Counted from the stretch's first letter, positions 1 to 9,249 are shown. The stretch is 64,000 bases of DNA from an uncultured Scytonema sp. (GCA_937873135.1 CALMVQ010000191.1:1-64000); one strand, 5' to 3'. Made by a program: numbers and translations. The notes: generated from the sequence alone by a model not told the origin.

Positions 1-113
1 ATATCACTACGTATTATCTCGTAGTTTTTTTCAGAAATCAAATATGATTCCTATACCACTTTTTAAAGCTTTATGATTAAAAGAAAGTTATTTTTTGATT
101 AAAATTAGTTTAA

Positions 114-284
114 TTTAAGGATAAAAAGCTCCCAGAGGGGGGAGTCAGAGTCAGATTTTCTGATCGGCGACTAGAGAAATTACAATGGTATTGTGCTGAA
201 AATGATCAGATAATGACAAGAGTGATTGAAGATTTACTTGATACTCTGCCAGAACCGAAAAGACAAAATACCGCAGGTAGTTAA
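114..284 (+). pseudogene. ribbon-helix-helix-like gene remnant
   Basis: An open frame runs from after a stop at 111-113 to TAA at 282-284 and encodes about 56 residues. It includes RVRFSDRRLEKLQWY and TRVIEDLLDTLPEP, which have the strand-then-amphipathic-helix look of Arc/CopG-type DNA-binding proteins. No ATG, GTG or TTG lies at a sensible place, so the 5' end seems lost or mutated. It could be a decayed antitoxin or plasmid-type regulator. No partner gene is visible. Confidence 0.3.
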
Positions 285-365
285 AACTGCGAAGTCTGCC
301 GGACAGAATGTTTTGGTGGGCTCGCTTCGCACCCGTGTCGTAAAGTCTGTCGGGAAAAGCTTCCC

Positions 366-413
366 CCGGCGAGCTTCACGTACTACTATCATGTAGTACG
401 TGAAGCTCGCCGG
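366..413. repeat. perfect 21-bp palindrome with 6-nt loop
   Basis: Positions 366-386 are perfectly complementary in inverted order to 393-413, with the loop TATCAT between. The arms begin CCGGCGAGCTTC. No T-run follows, so it does not look like an ordinary terminator. It lies in a gene-poor stretch and could be a REP-like or MITE-derived palindrome. Confidence 0.8.
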
Positions 414-540
414 ATAAAGTACTCTATCCGATAGACTTCACATGCTTGGTAGCTTTCAACTTCTTGCTCTGTTTTAGGTAAAATCTCTAGATATGGGATC
501 TACTCAAAAGAGACTATGGAGAAAACGACTACCCCGGCGC

Positions 541-593
541 TGAATTAAAAATGAAATATTCGTCTTGGAACGTTAAGCACGCCCACGCTCCTT
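541..593 (+). repeat. dispersed repeat, copy 1 (pairs with 3560-3605)
   Basis: The blocks GAATTAAAAAT, TTCGTCTTGG and CACGCCCACGCTCCTT recur in the same order at 3560-3605, with short insertions between them. The two copies flank the hetZ-patU gene pair. The open frame on the minus strand here (545-754) is not convincing as a gene. Confidence 0.6.
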
Positions 594-754
594 ACTTCAA
601 CGGAAGCCAGTGCTGTTCGCGCTCGTGTCTCTAGCGCGCTTTTGAGAAGAGGGAGAAAAAGAGTGCAGGCATAGGAGGGTTGGGAACCTGTGCACTTTCC
701 CAGGCTATGGAAACCGCGAACCCGCTTACTTTCCAAGACGAGAACAATAAGCAA

Positions 755-796
755 TTCTGAATGGTGGCTTTATTTCCGCTACGCTGCCCTAGTACA
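755..796 (-). repeat. MITE-like repeat family, copy A (end fragment)
   Basis: Read on the minus strand, the element end has the GCGGAAATAAAGCCACC core also seen, with changes, at 4001-4031, 7731-7771, 50741-50858 and 55078-55187. The plus strand ends in CTAGTACA. Only one end of the element is recognisable. The remaining bases up to hetZ (797-1012) are AT-rich and show no clear gene. Confidence 0.5.
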
Positions 797-1024
797 AACA
801 ATTTAAGATAACTTTACAAAAATTTAAAAAGTTGATAAATGAAGAAAAAGACTTAAACATACTGATTTATAACACTTTGAGATTAAAAGTCAGCATTTAA
901 ATGTAAAAACCCCTGCATAAGTTCCATTAGCTAAAACGTAATAAACAGAGATGCCATGATGGACATCATTACTTTAAGGTGCAACTGCCTGTAAAAAAGT
1001 TGAGTGGGACATAAGGGGGTTGTG

Positions 1025-2194
1025 ATGCAAACTTTAAAACTGGGTTTCGAGGAACGCAATCTCACCATGACTTCAGAGGCGGAAAAACTGGCGCAATATT
1101 GGCGATCAAGGCTTTCAGCTGAGTGTTCTGAACAAAGCGAAGCTTCCCGAGAAAGTATTATTTGTTGGTTGATAGGAAACGACTCAACACAGTTTGAGAT
1201 ACTTAACCTCTATGAACAGAATATCGCCAAGCAAGCGATGGAATATCGCTATCGGATTTTAGCGAAACGTTATTTGGGACAGAGCAAAGAACGTGCTTAT
1301 CGTAATCTGATGACTCGGTTAGGGAGTTTAGTTACTTTACGTAACAAGATCCAAACTTGGATCTCCCTAAGTCGTGATCGCCAACGGAGCGTGTTGGATG
1401 TCTTACAAGAAGTCGTGCAAGAATTGCTGCAAAGCGATACTTACGTACAGAAGCAAATGGCTTTTATTTCCGAGTTGACAACTGATCGAAAGTTGCAAAA
1501 TGCGCTCCTGTTCGCCAGTGTAGAGGAATATTGTTTACGACCAGTACGCAATCAACCTCTACTAGTTTATCGCTTTGTGAATTATCTGCGTCGGACTCAG
1601 CGTGGTGGCTTAACACAAGTACCAAGCACTGACAATGTTCGGCTAGTCTCTGAAGAAGTTCTTACAGAAGACAATGACAATCCAGTAAATTTGCTTGATT
1701 CTCAAGCGGTCACAGAATATCTTGAAGCACAAGATCGTGAAGATCAACAGGCACTGCGTCAGGAAGTCAAGCAGGAGTTTGAACACTATTTACTTGAAAA
1801 TATTGGTTTGGAGGCTGTGGAATGGTTGCGGCTTTATCTACAAGGCAAGTCTCAGGATGCGATCGCTAAAAAATTAAATAAGCCGATTAATGAAGTTTAC
1901 CGATTGCGAGAAAAAATTAGCTACCATGCAGTGCGTGTTTTTGCTCTCAAAGGTAAACCAGAACTAGTGGATAGTTGGCTGTCAATTTCCTTAGGAGAAA
2001 ATAACTTGGGACTTACGCAAAACCAACTCGGCATCTTATTAGAACAATTGACTGCGATCCAGCGACAGATCTTAGAGTTGCGAAAAGCAGGTGATCCCAT
2101 AGAAGCAGTTGCCCAACAGTTAAAGCTTAAAACTCATCAAGTGATGGGTGAATGGACTAAAATCTTTCTCTTAGCTCAATCTTTAAGAACTTAA
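1025..2194 (+). CDS. hetZ: heterocyst differentiation protein HetZ
   Basis: This is a 389-residue protein matching HetZ in length, composition and order of features. It has a helical N-terminal region, the segment RYLGQSKERAYRNLMTRL, and helix-turn-helix-like stretches in the C-terminal half (around QDAIAKKLNKPINEVYRLRE and the last 50 residues). In Anabaena, HetZ is a DNA-binding regulator acting just below HetR that is needed to start heterocyst differentiation. I chose the ATG at 1025 because AAGGGGG lies 5 nt upstream. A GTG at 1004 would overlap that ribosome-binding site. patU follows in the same direction after 180 bp, as in other heterocystous genomes. Confidence 0.9.
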   Translation: MQTLKLGFEERNLTMTSEAEKLAQYWRSRLSAECSEQSEASRESIICWLIGNDSTQFEILNLYEQNIAKQAMEYRYRILAKRYLGQSKERAYRNLMTRLGSLVTLRNKIQTWISLSRDRQRSVLDVLQEVVQELLQSDTYVQKQMAFISELTTDRKLQNALLFASVEEYCLRPVRNQPLLVYRFVNYLRRTQRGGLTQVPSTDNVRLVSEEVLTEDNDNPVNLLDSQAVTEYLEAQDREDQQALRQEVKQEFEHYLLENIGLEAVEWLRLYLQGKSQDAIAKKLNKPINEVYRLREKISYHAVRVFALKGKPELVDSWLSISLGENNLGLTQNQLGILLEQLTAIQRQILELRKAGDPIEAVAQQLKLKTHQVMGEWTKIFLLAQSLRT

Positions 2195-2213
2195 CAGTGA
2201 GTCAATTATGTTC

Positions 2214-2241
2214 TAATGGCTAATAGCTAATAGCTATTAGC
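2214..2241 (+). repeat. STRR heptanucleotide array (4 units)
   Basis: The four units are TAATGGC, TAATAGC, TAATAGC and TATTAGC, placed just after the hetZ stop. The array belongs to the short tandemly repeated repetitive sequences common in filamentous cyanobacteria. Confidence 0.75.
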
Positions 2242-2374
2242 TGCCTTCACAAGTATTTCACAATTTAAGTAAAATTTCTAGACATTTTATTTACAAAAGG
2301 CTCATGGTTTATTTATTTAAAATTAAGGAACTAAAAGGCAAAATAGTACCTAACGAAACATAAAAAACAAACAT

Positions 2375-3547
2375 ATGTTGTCTTCAGAGGGCAAATCTAT
2401 CGATACCGAAGAAATGAGTAAGCAAGTGTTACTTGCTATACCTCCTCAGTGCGCTCAAGGAATTGATCGGGAACAAATCTTCAAGCTGATTGAAAGTGTC
2501 TTGTCCTTTGAAGCTTGCCTCTACCACCAAATTCTACCTTTAGCAATGGAAAACAATCAACTGTTGCTGGGGATGGTTGATCAAAAAGACAGTGCAGCAT
2601 TAGATTATGTAAATCGAATTTTCTCTTTTGAAAATCGCCTGTTAGTAACTCAAAATATAACAGCCGAATCTCACCGGACGATACTCTCAGCTTACCTTAA
2701 CTATAAGAATACGTCAGTGCCAAGTGACAAACAAGGACATCAGCCTTTGATAAATGTTACCCCTGGGCATGAAGCAGATTTTACTACAGACAATCCTCAT
2801 AAAGCAGAGGAAGCGCGGGGAAATGTTTCTTCTACTTTACCATCTCTCACTGAACCAGTTGCTAAAGTCGCCTCACTGTTTGTAAATAAAAAAACAACTG
2901 TACCCTACGAGCATTTACCTATTCTGCAAATCTCAGTTCCGGAGTATTTTAGTGCTGTTGAGGTGCTGCCAACACTACCACCCAAAAAATTACTAGAAGA
3001 ATTATTAGCACACATTTTAGCTGGGGGAATTGGTCGGTTGTATTTGGAAAGACAACCTTACCACGGCAAGATACTTTGGAGTCAAAACGGAGTGCTACAG
3101 TCTGTATTAGAAAAACTGCCTCTCTTTGTTTTCCAAGGAGTCCTCAATGAATTGAAGCGATTTGCTTCCCTACCTGTGATCACACTAACAGAGCCAAAAC
3201 AGATAGAGAAGGAATGCCTGTATCAAGAAAACCATTTGTTGTTGCGCTTGCGAGTCATGCCAGGAATACATGGCGAAGAGGCAACACTACAAGTGTTGCG
3301 GGGAGCAGCATTAAAGTTTTATCAACAACAACAGTTAGCGCGTCTCTCTAACGATGCTACGGTAATTTGCCAGCAATTAAGGTACAAGTTACATGAATTA
3401 CAACAACGATTTCTCTTCAATCGTAATTTGAACTCTAAGCAATTAAAGATTGCTGCTACCCTGAACTCACTACTAGACGAATTAGATCTTCAAGTTAAAA
3501 TACTCTCAGAAACTTCAGATTCCTCAAATCAAGAGAAGAAGGACTAG
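2375..3547 (+). CDS. patU: heterocyst pattern protein PatU (undivided form)
   Basis: This is a 390-residue protein directly downstream of hetZ. The N-terminal ~115 residues form one conserved block (CAQGIDREQIFKLIESVLSF onward). A low-complexity linker of about 70 residues follows, then a C-terminal block from about residue 185 (HLPILQISVPEYFSAVEVLP). In Anabaena sp. PCC 7120 the locus is split into patU5 and patU3. Here one uninterrupted frame spans both, the arrangement described for Nostoc punctiforme. PatU affects heterocyst spacing and opposes hetZ function. The start ATG at 2375 has no obvious Shine-Dalgarno. Co-transcription with hetZ is an inference from order and spacing. Confidence 0.85.
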   Translation: MLSSEGKSIDTEEMSKQVLLAIPPQCAQGIDREQIFKLIESVLSFEACLYHQILPLAMENNQLLLGMVDQKDSAALDYVNRIFSFENRLLVTQNITAESHRTILSAYLNYKNTSVPSDKQGHQPLINVTPGHEADFTTDNPHKAEEARGNVSSTLPSLTEPVAKVASLFVNKKTTVPYEHLPILQISVPEYFSAVEVLPTLPPKKLLEELLAHILAGGIGRLYLERQPYHGKILWSQNGVLQSVLEKLPLFVFQGVLNELKRFASLPVITLTEPKQIEKECLYQENHLLLRLRVMPGIHGEEATLQVLRGAALKFYQQQQLARLSNDATVICQQLRYKLHELQQRFLFNRNLNSKQLKIAATLNSLLDELDLQVKILSETSDSSNQEKKD

Positions 3548-3559
3548 AATCCCTGCGCG

Positions 3560-3605
3560 GAATTAAAAATTCGTCTTGGCACCCTTACGCACGCCCACGC
3601 TCCTT
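3560..3605 (+). repeat. dispersed repeat, copy 2 (pairs with 541-593)
   Basis: It carries GAATTAAAAAT, TTCGTCTTGG and CACGCCCACGCTCCTT in the same order as 541-593. It starts 13 bp after the patU stop, so the two copies bracket hetZ-patU. Confidence 0.6.
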
Positions 3606-4525
3606 CCTCAGCGCGGGGGAAACAGAACGTAGTTCCACGTGATAGTTTAAGGTCATGAACAATTTGTCAATAAGTAATAGTGCTTAAAATCTGGCAAAAA
3701 ATCTGGGTTGAAAACACAATTTTCACCTGGCGATGGCGAGTGGATTTAAACCGATCATTTATTCAGGTACTGAAAATCACTACAGATGTGAATTGAATAC
3801 CTCGAACTTTGTTCAATTTTAAGGATAATTACGAATTGACAAAAGTTATTTATTTTTAACCTGTCACGAATGACGTATTTCTGATCTGCGGCTCAGACTT
3901 CTCTCCGGATAGAACTGCCAAGAGAAACCAACCTCGCGCTTCAGAGCCGCGAAATTCAAAATTAAAACAATTCATTCATCGGCTTTTCGAGGATGATAAA
4001 TAGTTGCTTGATTTCCGCCGCTCTGTACTAATACCAAGAGACAGGAGACAAAAGTAATCTTTTTCTCTACTTGTTCTCCCTGTGCTTCCCCATGTATTTC
4101 TCACAATTCCCTTTTTAAGTAAAACCGCTGATTACCCTTCAAGAATTGTTGTGTTGTAATAGAAGCATAGACCGAAAAACCCAGCTTTGAAGCGGTGACA
4201 ATTGTGTAAATATTAATACTATAGTCGGTCATTGATTGCAGTGTAAAAAATTAATATAACAGTAACCAGTACGTAATCGCTCATTGAGGATTATGAAAAA
4301 CATAATAATTTTCCTAATTACCCATTACCTATTAGTAGCCCTAACTATATAGCTAGCAACTTAAATTAGTAGGTAAGCATTCAGCCGTTAGCTAGGGCGC
4401 TAATAAGAGTTGTAGGATGAACAATTGTATAGAATTCTTTTCATAGTAATTACTAATAGCTGAATGATTACGTTAGTAGCCAATCATTCTTTCTAAACGT
4501 AAATCCATATTTTTGCTAATATTTC
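3606..4525. other. long intergenic region upstream of the Crp/Fnr gene
   Basis: There is no convincing coding frame in these 920 bp. The region holds a MITE-like end (4001-4031) and a short STRR-type run near 4315-4335. TGACAA at about 4196 and TATAGT about 18 nt further on are a possible promoter. The length suggests a long leader or decayed DNA. Confidence 0.5.
4001..4031 (-). repeat. MITE-like repeat family, copy B (end fragment)
   Basis: The minus strand reads TTAGTACAGAGCGGCGGAAAT, slightly diverged from the full copies at 50741 and 55078, and is followed by CAAGCAAC. Only one end is present. Confidence 0.45.
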
Positions 4526-5206
4526 ATGCAGATAGAGGTTTTTAGTACATTTCCGTTAATAAGTACCGCCGATCCACAAACTTTGGAATACCTGCTTTCG
4601 GTAGCAATTGAACACGACTACCCAACTGGAAGAGCCGTTTTGATGGAAGATGCTTGGGGAAACGCAGTTTATTTCGTCGTTTCTGGTTGGGTTAAAGTTC
4701 GGCGAAATATAGGTAAAGATTCCGTTGCCCTAGCAATTTTAGGTCGAGGAGATTTTTTTGGCGAAATGGCGATTTTGGATGAATCTCCACGATCAACTGA
4801 TGTCATTGCTCTTTCTCCTGTAAAGTTGCTGAGCATTTCTAGAGAACGCTTTATTCAAATATTATTTAAAAACCCGCATTTACATCACCGCATGTTACAA
4901 CTGATGGTAAGGCGTTTGCGGCATATTAATGTCCGTTTACAAATGAGATCTTCTCCACCAGCAGTAAAACTTGCCCATACTTTGGTCAATTTGGGCGAAA
5001 GCTACGGGCAGGAATCATCCAATGGAAGAGAAATTTTTAACATTCCTTTCAAAGATTTAGCAGATGTTACAGAAATTGGTGTTGAAGAAACTACTAAAAT
5101 TATGGAAAAATTGCATGAGAAAGGTTGGGTAAAAATTGACAGTACCAATCAGGTAGTCCACCTCGCTAACTTCAAGCAGTTGCTCAATTTAGCAGGCAAA
5201 GTCTAA
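4526..5206 (+). CDS. Crp/Fnr family transcriptional regulator
   Basis: This 226-residue protein has the two-domain Crp layout. Residues about 10-125 form a cyclic-nucleotide-binding-type beta roll with GDFFGEMAILDESPRSTDV, close to the phosphate-binding cassette of cAMP-binding members. Residues about 145-215 form a winged helix-turn-helix (FKDLADVTEIGVEETTKIME). The PRST motif keeps the Arg-Ser pair that contacts cyclic nucleotide phosphate in true Crp proteins, so ligand binding is plausible but not proven. It stands alone, 980 bp from patU. Targets cannot be read from the window. Confidence 0.88.
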   Translation: MQIEVFSTFPLISTADPQTLEYLLSVAIEHDYPTGRAVLMEDAWGNAVYFVVSGWVKVRRNIGKDSVALAILGRGDFFGEMAILDESPRSTDVIALSPVKLLSISRERFIQILFKNPHLHHRMLQLMVRRLRHINVRLQMRSSPPAVKLAHTLVNLGESYGQESSNGREIFNIPFKDLADVTEIGVEETTKIMEKLHEKGWVKIDSTNQVVHLANFKQLLNLAGKV

Positions 5207-5232
5207 CAAGCAGATAGGGAATGGGTAATTGA

Positions 5233-5314
5233 GAATGGGGAATAAATAAACCTCATTCCCCATTCGCTATTACTCATAATCCAAATTGACTGTAGACTAT
5301 TGACTATTAGACTT
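5233..5314. repeat. hairpin plus STRR heptads downstream of Crp/Fnr gene
   Basis: GAATGGGGAAT at 5233-5243 pairs with ATTCCCCATTC at 5255-5265. Heptads such as CATTCCC, CATTCGC and TATTACT, then TGACTGT, AGACTAT, TGACTAT and TAGACTT (5287-5314), follow. The hairpin may end the upstream transcript, but it has no T-run. Confidence 0.6.
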
Positions 5315-5427
5315 ATTTGTAAAAGTACCTGGCGGAAGGAATTCGTTCAGAATTCCTTTGTCTTAGGAAATAAACAGACTTATGCAAGTAGTCTAGAAGT
5401 CTACTGGCTAATAACACATAATTACAG

Positions 5428-7212
5428 ATGACTGAAGCAACTGCACGTCGCCTTAATTCCCGTATCCTGGAAAGCATACCGCTCATACATTACCAGGTGG
5501 AAATGCCCCAACCAGAAACGCACTTGTTTGAGGTTACTTTGCGCCTTGTAAGCTACCCATCTTCAATACTGGATCTGAAACTACCAGTTTGGACACCAGG
5601 TTCCTATCTAGTGCGGGAATACGCCAAGCATTTGCAGGATTTTGCGGCTTTTGCAGGCAAGAAGCCTTTGTCTTGGCAGAAAATTAGTAAAAATCACTGG
5701 CAGGTTGAAACAAGTGGTTTTTCAGAAGTCATTGTGCATTACAGAATTTTTGCAAATGAGCTATCCGTTCGGACAAATCACTTGGATACAACTCATGGCT
5801 ATTTTAATGGTGCAGGGCTGTTTTTGAGACTACCTGGTTGGGAGAAGCAACCAATTCAAGTCAATATCGTACCCTCATACCCAGAATGGCAGGTGACTAC
5901 GCCTTTACCATTAGTCACCGGAGAAGTCAACACTTTTTGTGCTTCAGATTTTGACACCCTTGTAGACAGTCCCTTTGAGATTGGTTGCCACGAATTATAT
6001 CACTTTGAGGTCTTGGGAAAACCTCATGAATTGGCAATTTGGGGACAGGGTAATTTTCAAGTCCAGAGAATAATTGCCGATCTCAAGAAAATTATTGAAG
6101 TAGAAGCGCGGTTGTTCGGTGGTTTACCATATGAACAATATCTGTTTCTGCTACATTTATTCTCTCAAGCTTACGGTGGTTTGGAGCATAAAAATTGCTG
6201 CTCACTCATTTATCAGCGTTTTGGATTTCGCGAGCGCGATAAGTATGAGCGCTTTATGCAACTTATAGCACACGAGTTTTTTCACTTATGGAACGTTAAG
6301 CGCATTCGTCCCAAAGCGTTAGAAGTTTTCGATTACGACTCCGAAAACTACACTCCCTCTTTATGGTTTTGTGAGGGAACAACAAGTTACTACGACTTGT
6401 TGATTCCTTTACAGGCAGGAATTTATGATGCTAAATCATTTTTAAATAACTGGGGTAAGGAAATTAGTAAGTTTCTTAATACACCGGGACGCAAGGTACA
6501 ATCTCTCTCAGAATCGAGTTTTGATGCTTGGATCAAGCTCTATCGTCAAGATGCCAATAGTGGTAATAGCCAAATCTCCTACTATTTAAAAGGGGAAATG
6601 GTATCCTTATTGCTAGATTTACTGATTCGCGCCCTGCATGGCAATAAGCGATCGCTCGATCACGTCATGCAGACAATGTGGCAAAAATTTGGCATTGAAG
6701 AAGTAGGCTATACTCCAGAACAATTGCAACAAGTGATTGAATCTGTAGCGGGAATAGATTTATCGGACTTCTTTAAACGTTACATTGATGGGACTGACGA
6801 GTTGCCTTTCAATGATTATCTGGAACCTTTCGGTTTGCAGATAGTCGCAGAAGCGGAGGAAGAACCTTACTTGGGAATCCGGGTAAATACGGAAAATGGA
6901 CGGGAATTAATTAAGTTTGTTGATGCCAATTCACCTGCACAATTAGTGGGGATCGATCCTGGAGATGAGTTACTGGCAATTAATGGCTTCAAGGTGACAG
7001 CAAGTCAATTGAGCGAGCGCCTCAAAGATTACCAATCAAGCAATTCCATCCAAGTTACGGTTTTCCATCAAGACGAACTCCGTACCTTTTCTGTTACCTT
7101 AGGTTCACCTCGTCCCACAAGGTATCAAGTGAAACTTGTTGCTCATCCTGACTCTCTACAACAGCAGAATTTTGCTGGGTGGCTAGGTGTGCCAATTACA
7201 ACACTTAAATAA
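5428..7212 (+). CDS. M61 family glycyl aminopeptidase-like protein with PDZ domain
   Basis: This 594-residue protein has the M61 layout. An N-terminal beta domain spans residues 15-190. A gluzincin-type catalytic domain carries HEFFH at residues 282-286, with a glutamate at about 316 (FCEGTTSYYD) as the likely third zinc ligand. A PDZ domain lies at about 480-560 (SPAQLVGIDPGDELLAINGF). No signal peptide is visible, so it is probably cytoplasmic. Family members release N-terminal Gly or Ala from peptides; the cellular role in cyanobacteria is not established. The rubredoxin gene follows after 99 bp. Confidence 0.9.
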   Translation: MTEATARRLNSRILESIPLIHYQVEMPQPETHLFEVTLRLVSYPSSILDLKLPVWTPGSYLVREYAKHLQDFAAFAGKKPLSWQKISKNHWQVETSGFSEVIVHYRIFANELSVRTNHLDTTHGYFNGAGLFLRLPGWEKQPIQVNIVPSYPEWQVTTPLPLVTGEVNTFCASDFDTLVDSPFEIGCHELYHFEVLGKPHELAIWGQGNFQVQRIIADLKKIIEVEARLFGGLPYEQYLFLLHLFSQAYGGLEHKNCCSLIYQRFGFRERDKYERFMQLIAHEFFHLWNVKRIRPKALEVFDYDSENYTPSLWFCEGTTSYYDLLIPLQAGIYDAKSFLNNWGKEISKFLNTPGRKVQSLSESSFDAWIKLYRQDANSGNSQISYYLKGEMVSLLLDLLIRALHGNKRSLDHVMQTMWQKFGIEEVGYTPEQLQQVIESVAGIDLSDFFKRYIDGTDELPFNDYLEPFGLQIVAEAEEEPYLGIRVNTENGRELIKFVDANSPAQLVGIDPGDELLAINGFKVTASQLSERLKDYQSSNSIQVTVFHQDELRTFSVTLGSPRPTRYQVKLVAHPDSLQQQNFAGWLGVPITTLK

Positions 7213-7311
7213 GGTTTACGGAAAAAGAAAATTTGGCTTTTTTCTTTTTCCTCGAAAATTTACAATGTAAAGTATTGAACTAAGGAAAATAATCGAGAAC
7301 TGGAGAACACA

Positions 7312-7473
7312 ATGAAAAAGTATGTATGTAACGTTTGCGCATACGAGTACGATCCTGAGGCAGGAGATCCTGACAGCGGGATAGAAGCAGGTACACCTTT
7401 TGAAGACATCCCAGATGATTGGGTATGTCCCGTTTGCGCGGCAGGAAAAGAGGAATTTGAACCAGTCGAATAA
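7312..7473 (+). CDS. rubredoxin (53 aa)
   Basis: This small gene starts at ATG 7312 with GGAG 6 nt upstream and stops at TAA 7471-7473. The product is a classical soluble rubredoxin with two CxxC-type iron ligand pairs, CNVC near the N terminus and CPVC near the C terminus, and the typical [12 protein letters not shown] and [11 protein letters not shown] segments. It would carry single electrons through a mononuclear Fe-Cys4 site. Unlike RubA of photosystem biogenesis it has no membrane anchor, so it is a different rubredoxin. The partner oxidoreductase is unknown. Confidence 0.95.
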   Translation: MKKYVCNVCAYEYDPEAGDPDSGIEAGTPFEDIPDDWVCPVCAAGKEEFEPVE

Positions 7474-7572
7474 AAAATTCAAAATTTGGGGAGGAATATA
7501 GTTTTAGACATTAACCTTGTTGCAGGGTGCAGCTATCTAAGAGGTATCAATAAATAATGAGTGTACTTTGGG

Positions 7573-7603
7573 TGTAGAGACGCTTCAAAAGCTCGTCTCT
7601 ACA
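7573..7603. repeat. 10-bp inverted repeat in 338-bp intergenic region
   Basis: TGTAGAGACG (7573-7582) pairs with CGTCTCTACA (7594-7603) across an 11-nt loop. This is a common palindrome type in filamentous cyanobacteria. The rest of 7474-7811 holds the MITE-like end at 7731-7771 and no gene. Confidence 0.7.
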
Positions 7604-7730
7604 TTAATCAAAATTCTTTGTGTCGAGATGGACAAGCCAGAGCCACAAAGCGACGCCCGCATATAAGTCCTACTTCTAAAAGCATCTGGGCGCATAGCTG
7701 AAAAAAAGCTGAATCTACCTGCGGAAGAGT

Positions 7731-7771
7731 AATTCCGAATTGTAGCTTTATTTTCGGGACTGCTATACTAG
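7731..7771 (-). repeat. MITE-like repeat family, copy C (end fragment)
   Basis: The minus strand contains CTAGTATAGCAGTCCC followed by GAAAATAAAGCTAC, a diverged version of the CTAGTACAG...CGGAAATAAACCACC core. Confidence 0.4.
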
Positions 7772-7811
7772 CCTAGAATAGAAATAATTTGATCTTGAAC
7801 ATAGGAATTTT

Positions 7812-9095
7812 TTGTCTTTGCGACCTTTAAAAGTTGTTGTGGTTGGAGGTGGGGCAGCAGGTTTTTTTAGTGCAATCACAGCGGCTATTGCCAATCGCCA
7901 CGCTCAAGTCACTATAATCGAAGCCAGTCGCCAACCACTGGCTAAAGTCCGTATTTCTGGTGGCGGACGCTGCAACGTCACTCACGCTTGTTTTGATTCG
8001 TCTGTACTGGTGCAAAATTATCCTAGAGGCGGGAAAGCTCTACTAGGTGCTTTCACTCGCTTTCAACCCAGGGATACAGTCGCTTGGTTCGCTAATCGAG
8101 GAGTAGAGTTAAAAACTGAAGCTGATGGACGGATGTTTCCAATTACAGACAGTTCGGAAACTATTGTAAATTGTTTGATGAATGCAGTAAAAGCATACAG
8201 CATAGAACTGCATACAGGAGTACCTGTTGTTTCGGCACGATCGCTTCAATCATCCTCTGCTCAGTTTGCGCTCTTGTTGAAGTCAGGAGAGACATTGGAA
8301 TGCGATCGCCTGCTTCTAGCCACAGGCAGCAATCCTGTAGGTTATAAAATAGCCCAAGATATGGGACATAAAATTGAACCACCAGTCCCCTCATTATTTA
8401 CCTTTAACATTCCCGAACCTAAGCTGTTAGAGTTGGCTGGTGTGAGCGTTGAGTCCGTGCGCTTGCGTTTGAGCGTACCCGGAAAACCTCCGCTAGAACA
8501 AATTGGACCATTGCTCATTACCCATTGGGGTCTAAGTGGTCCTGCAGTATTAAAACTCTCTGCGTGGGGTGCAAGAGTATTGCGCTCAAGCAACTATCAA
8601 GCTACTTTAGCAATTGATTGGCTACCTGATCACCAGCATGAAGAACTACGAAAGAATTTGTTAGCAGTTAAGAATGAATGGGGAAGGAAACCAATAGGAT
8701 TACATCGCGGTGTGAATTTACCTCACCGTCTCTGGCAATACATTATTTCCCGTGTAGGAATCGCCAAAGAAGACCGTTGGGCAGAATTATCTGGTAAGAC
8801 AATGAATCAGTTGCTACAAGAACTTTCACAAGCACAATACTTTGTCAATGGCAAAGGAGCCTTTAAGGAAGAATTTGTCACTTGTGGCGGTGTCAATTTG
8901 AAAGAAGTCAACTTTAAGACAATGGAAAGTAAATTAGTTCCAGGACTTTACTTTGCTGGAGAAATCTTGGATATAGATGGTGTCACAGGTGGCTTTAACT
9001 TTCAAAGTGCTTGGACAACTGGAGATTTAGCCGGTTTGGGAGCGGTTAGAGATCCCCGACAACTTTTACGGATACAGCTGGCGAATGAGGGGTGA
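7812..9095 (+). CDS. HI0933-family (BaiN/YhiN-like) FAD-dependent oxidoreductase
   Basis: This 427-residue flavoprotein has an N-terminal Rossmann fold (VVVVGGGAAGFFSAI), the family motif ISGGGRCNVTH near residue 55, and a C-terminal FAD segment (LYFAGEILDIDGVTGGFNFQ). These three blocks define the HI0933/YhiN group of NAD(P)/FAD-dependent enzymes, whose physiological substrate is mostly unknown. The start appears to be TTG at 7812, with AGGA 5 nt before it. No ATG exists upstream of the Rossmann strand. It converges with the ComB-like gene. Confidence 0.9.
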   Translation: MSLRPLKVVVVGGGAAGFFSAITAAIANRHAQVTIIEASRQPLAKVRISGGGRCNVTHACFDSSVLVQNYPRGGKALLGAFTRFQPRDTVAWFANRGVELKTEADGRMFPITDSSETIVNCLMNAVKAYSIELHTGVPVVSARSLQSSSAQFALLLKSGETLECDRLLLATGSNPVGYKIAQDMGHKIEPPVPSLFTFNIPEPKLLELAGVSVESVRLRLSVPGKPPLEQIGPLLITHWGLSGPAVLKLSAWGARVLRSSNYQATLAIDWLPDHQHEELRKNLLAVKNEWGRKPIGLHRGVNLPHRLWQYIISRVGIAKEDRWAELSGKTMNQLLQELSQAQYFVNGKGAFKEEFVTCGGVNLKEVNFKTMESKLVPGLYFAGEILDIDGVTGGFNFQSAWTTGDLAGLGAVRDPRQLLRIQLANEG

Positions 9096-9249
9096 TACCC
9101 CTCATCAACGATGATAAATCAACTATTTCGTTGCTGTTTCAAGACGCGATCGCCTGTGCGAGTCTCGTCTCGAAAAGCCGATAAAATCGTTGGGGCGTGG
9201 GGTCAGACCCACCATTCGCGCCTCAGCATCCTCTAAGAAGTCGGGGATC

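Noticed and set aside
545-754. 69-aa open frame on the minus strand
   Set aside because: It runs through dispersed repeat sequence, has no ribosome-binding site and shows no family pattern.
780-1024. HetR binding palindrome upstream of hetZ
   Set aside because: Only a half-site-like ACCCCT was found, which is not enough to call a site.
7216-7482. 88-aa minus-strand frame
   Set aside because: It is the antisense shadow of the rubredoxin gene, which has clear Fe-binding cysteines and a ribosome-binding site.
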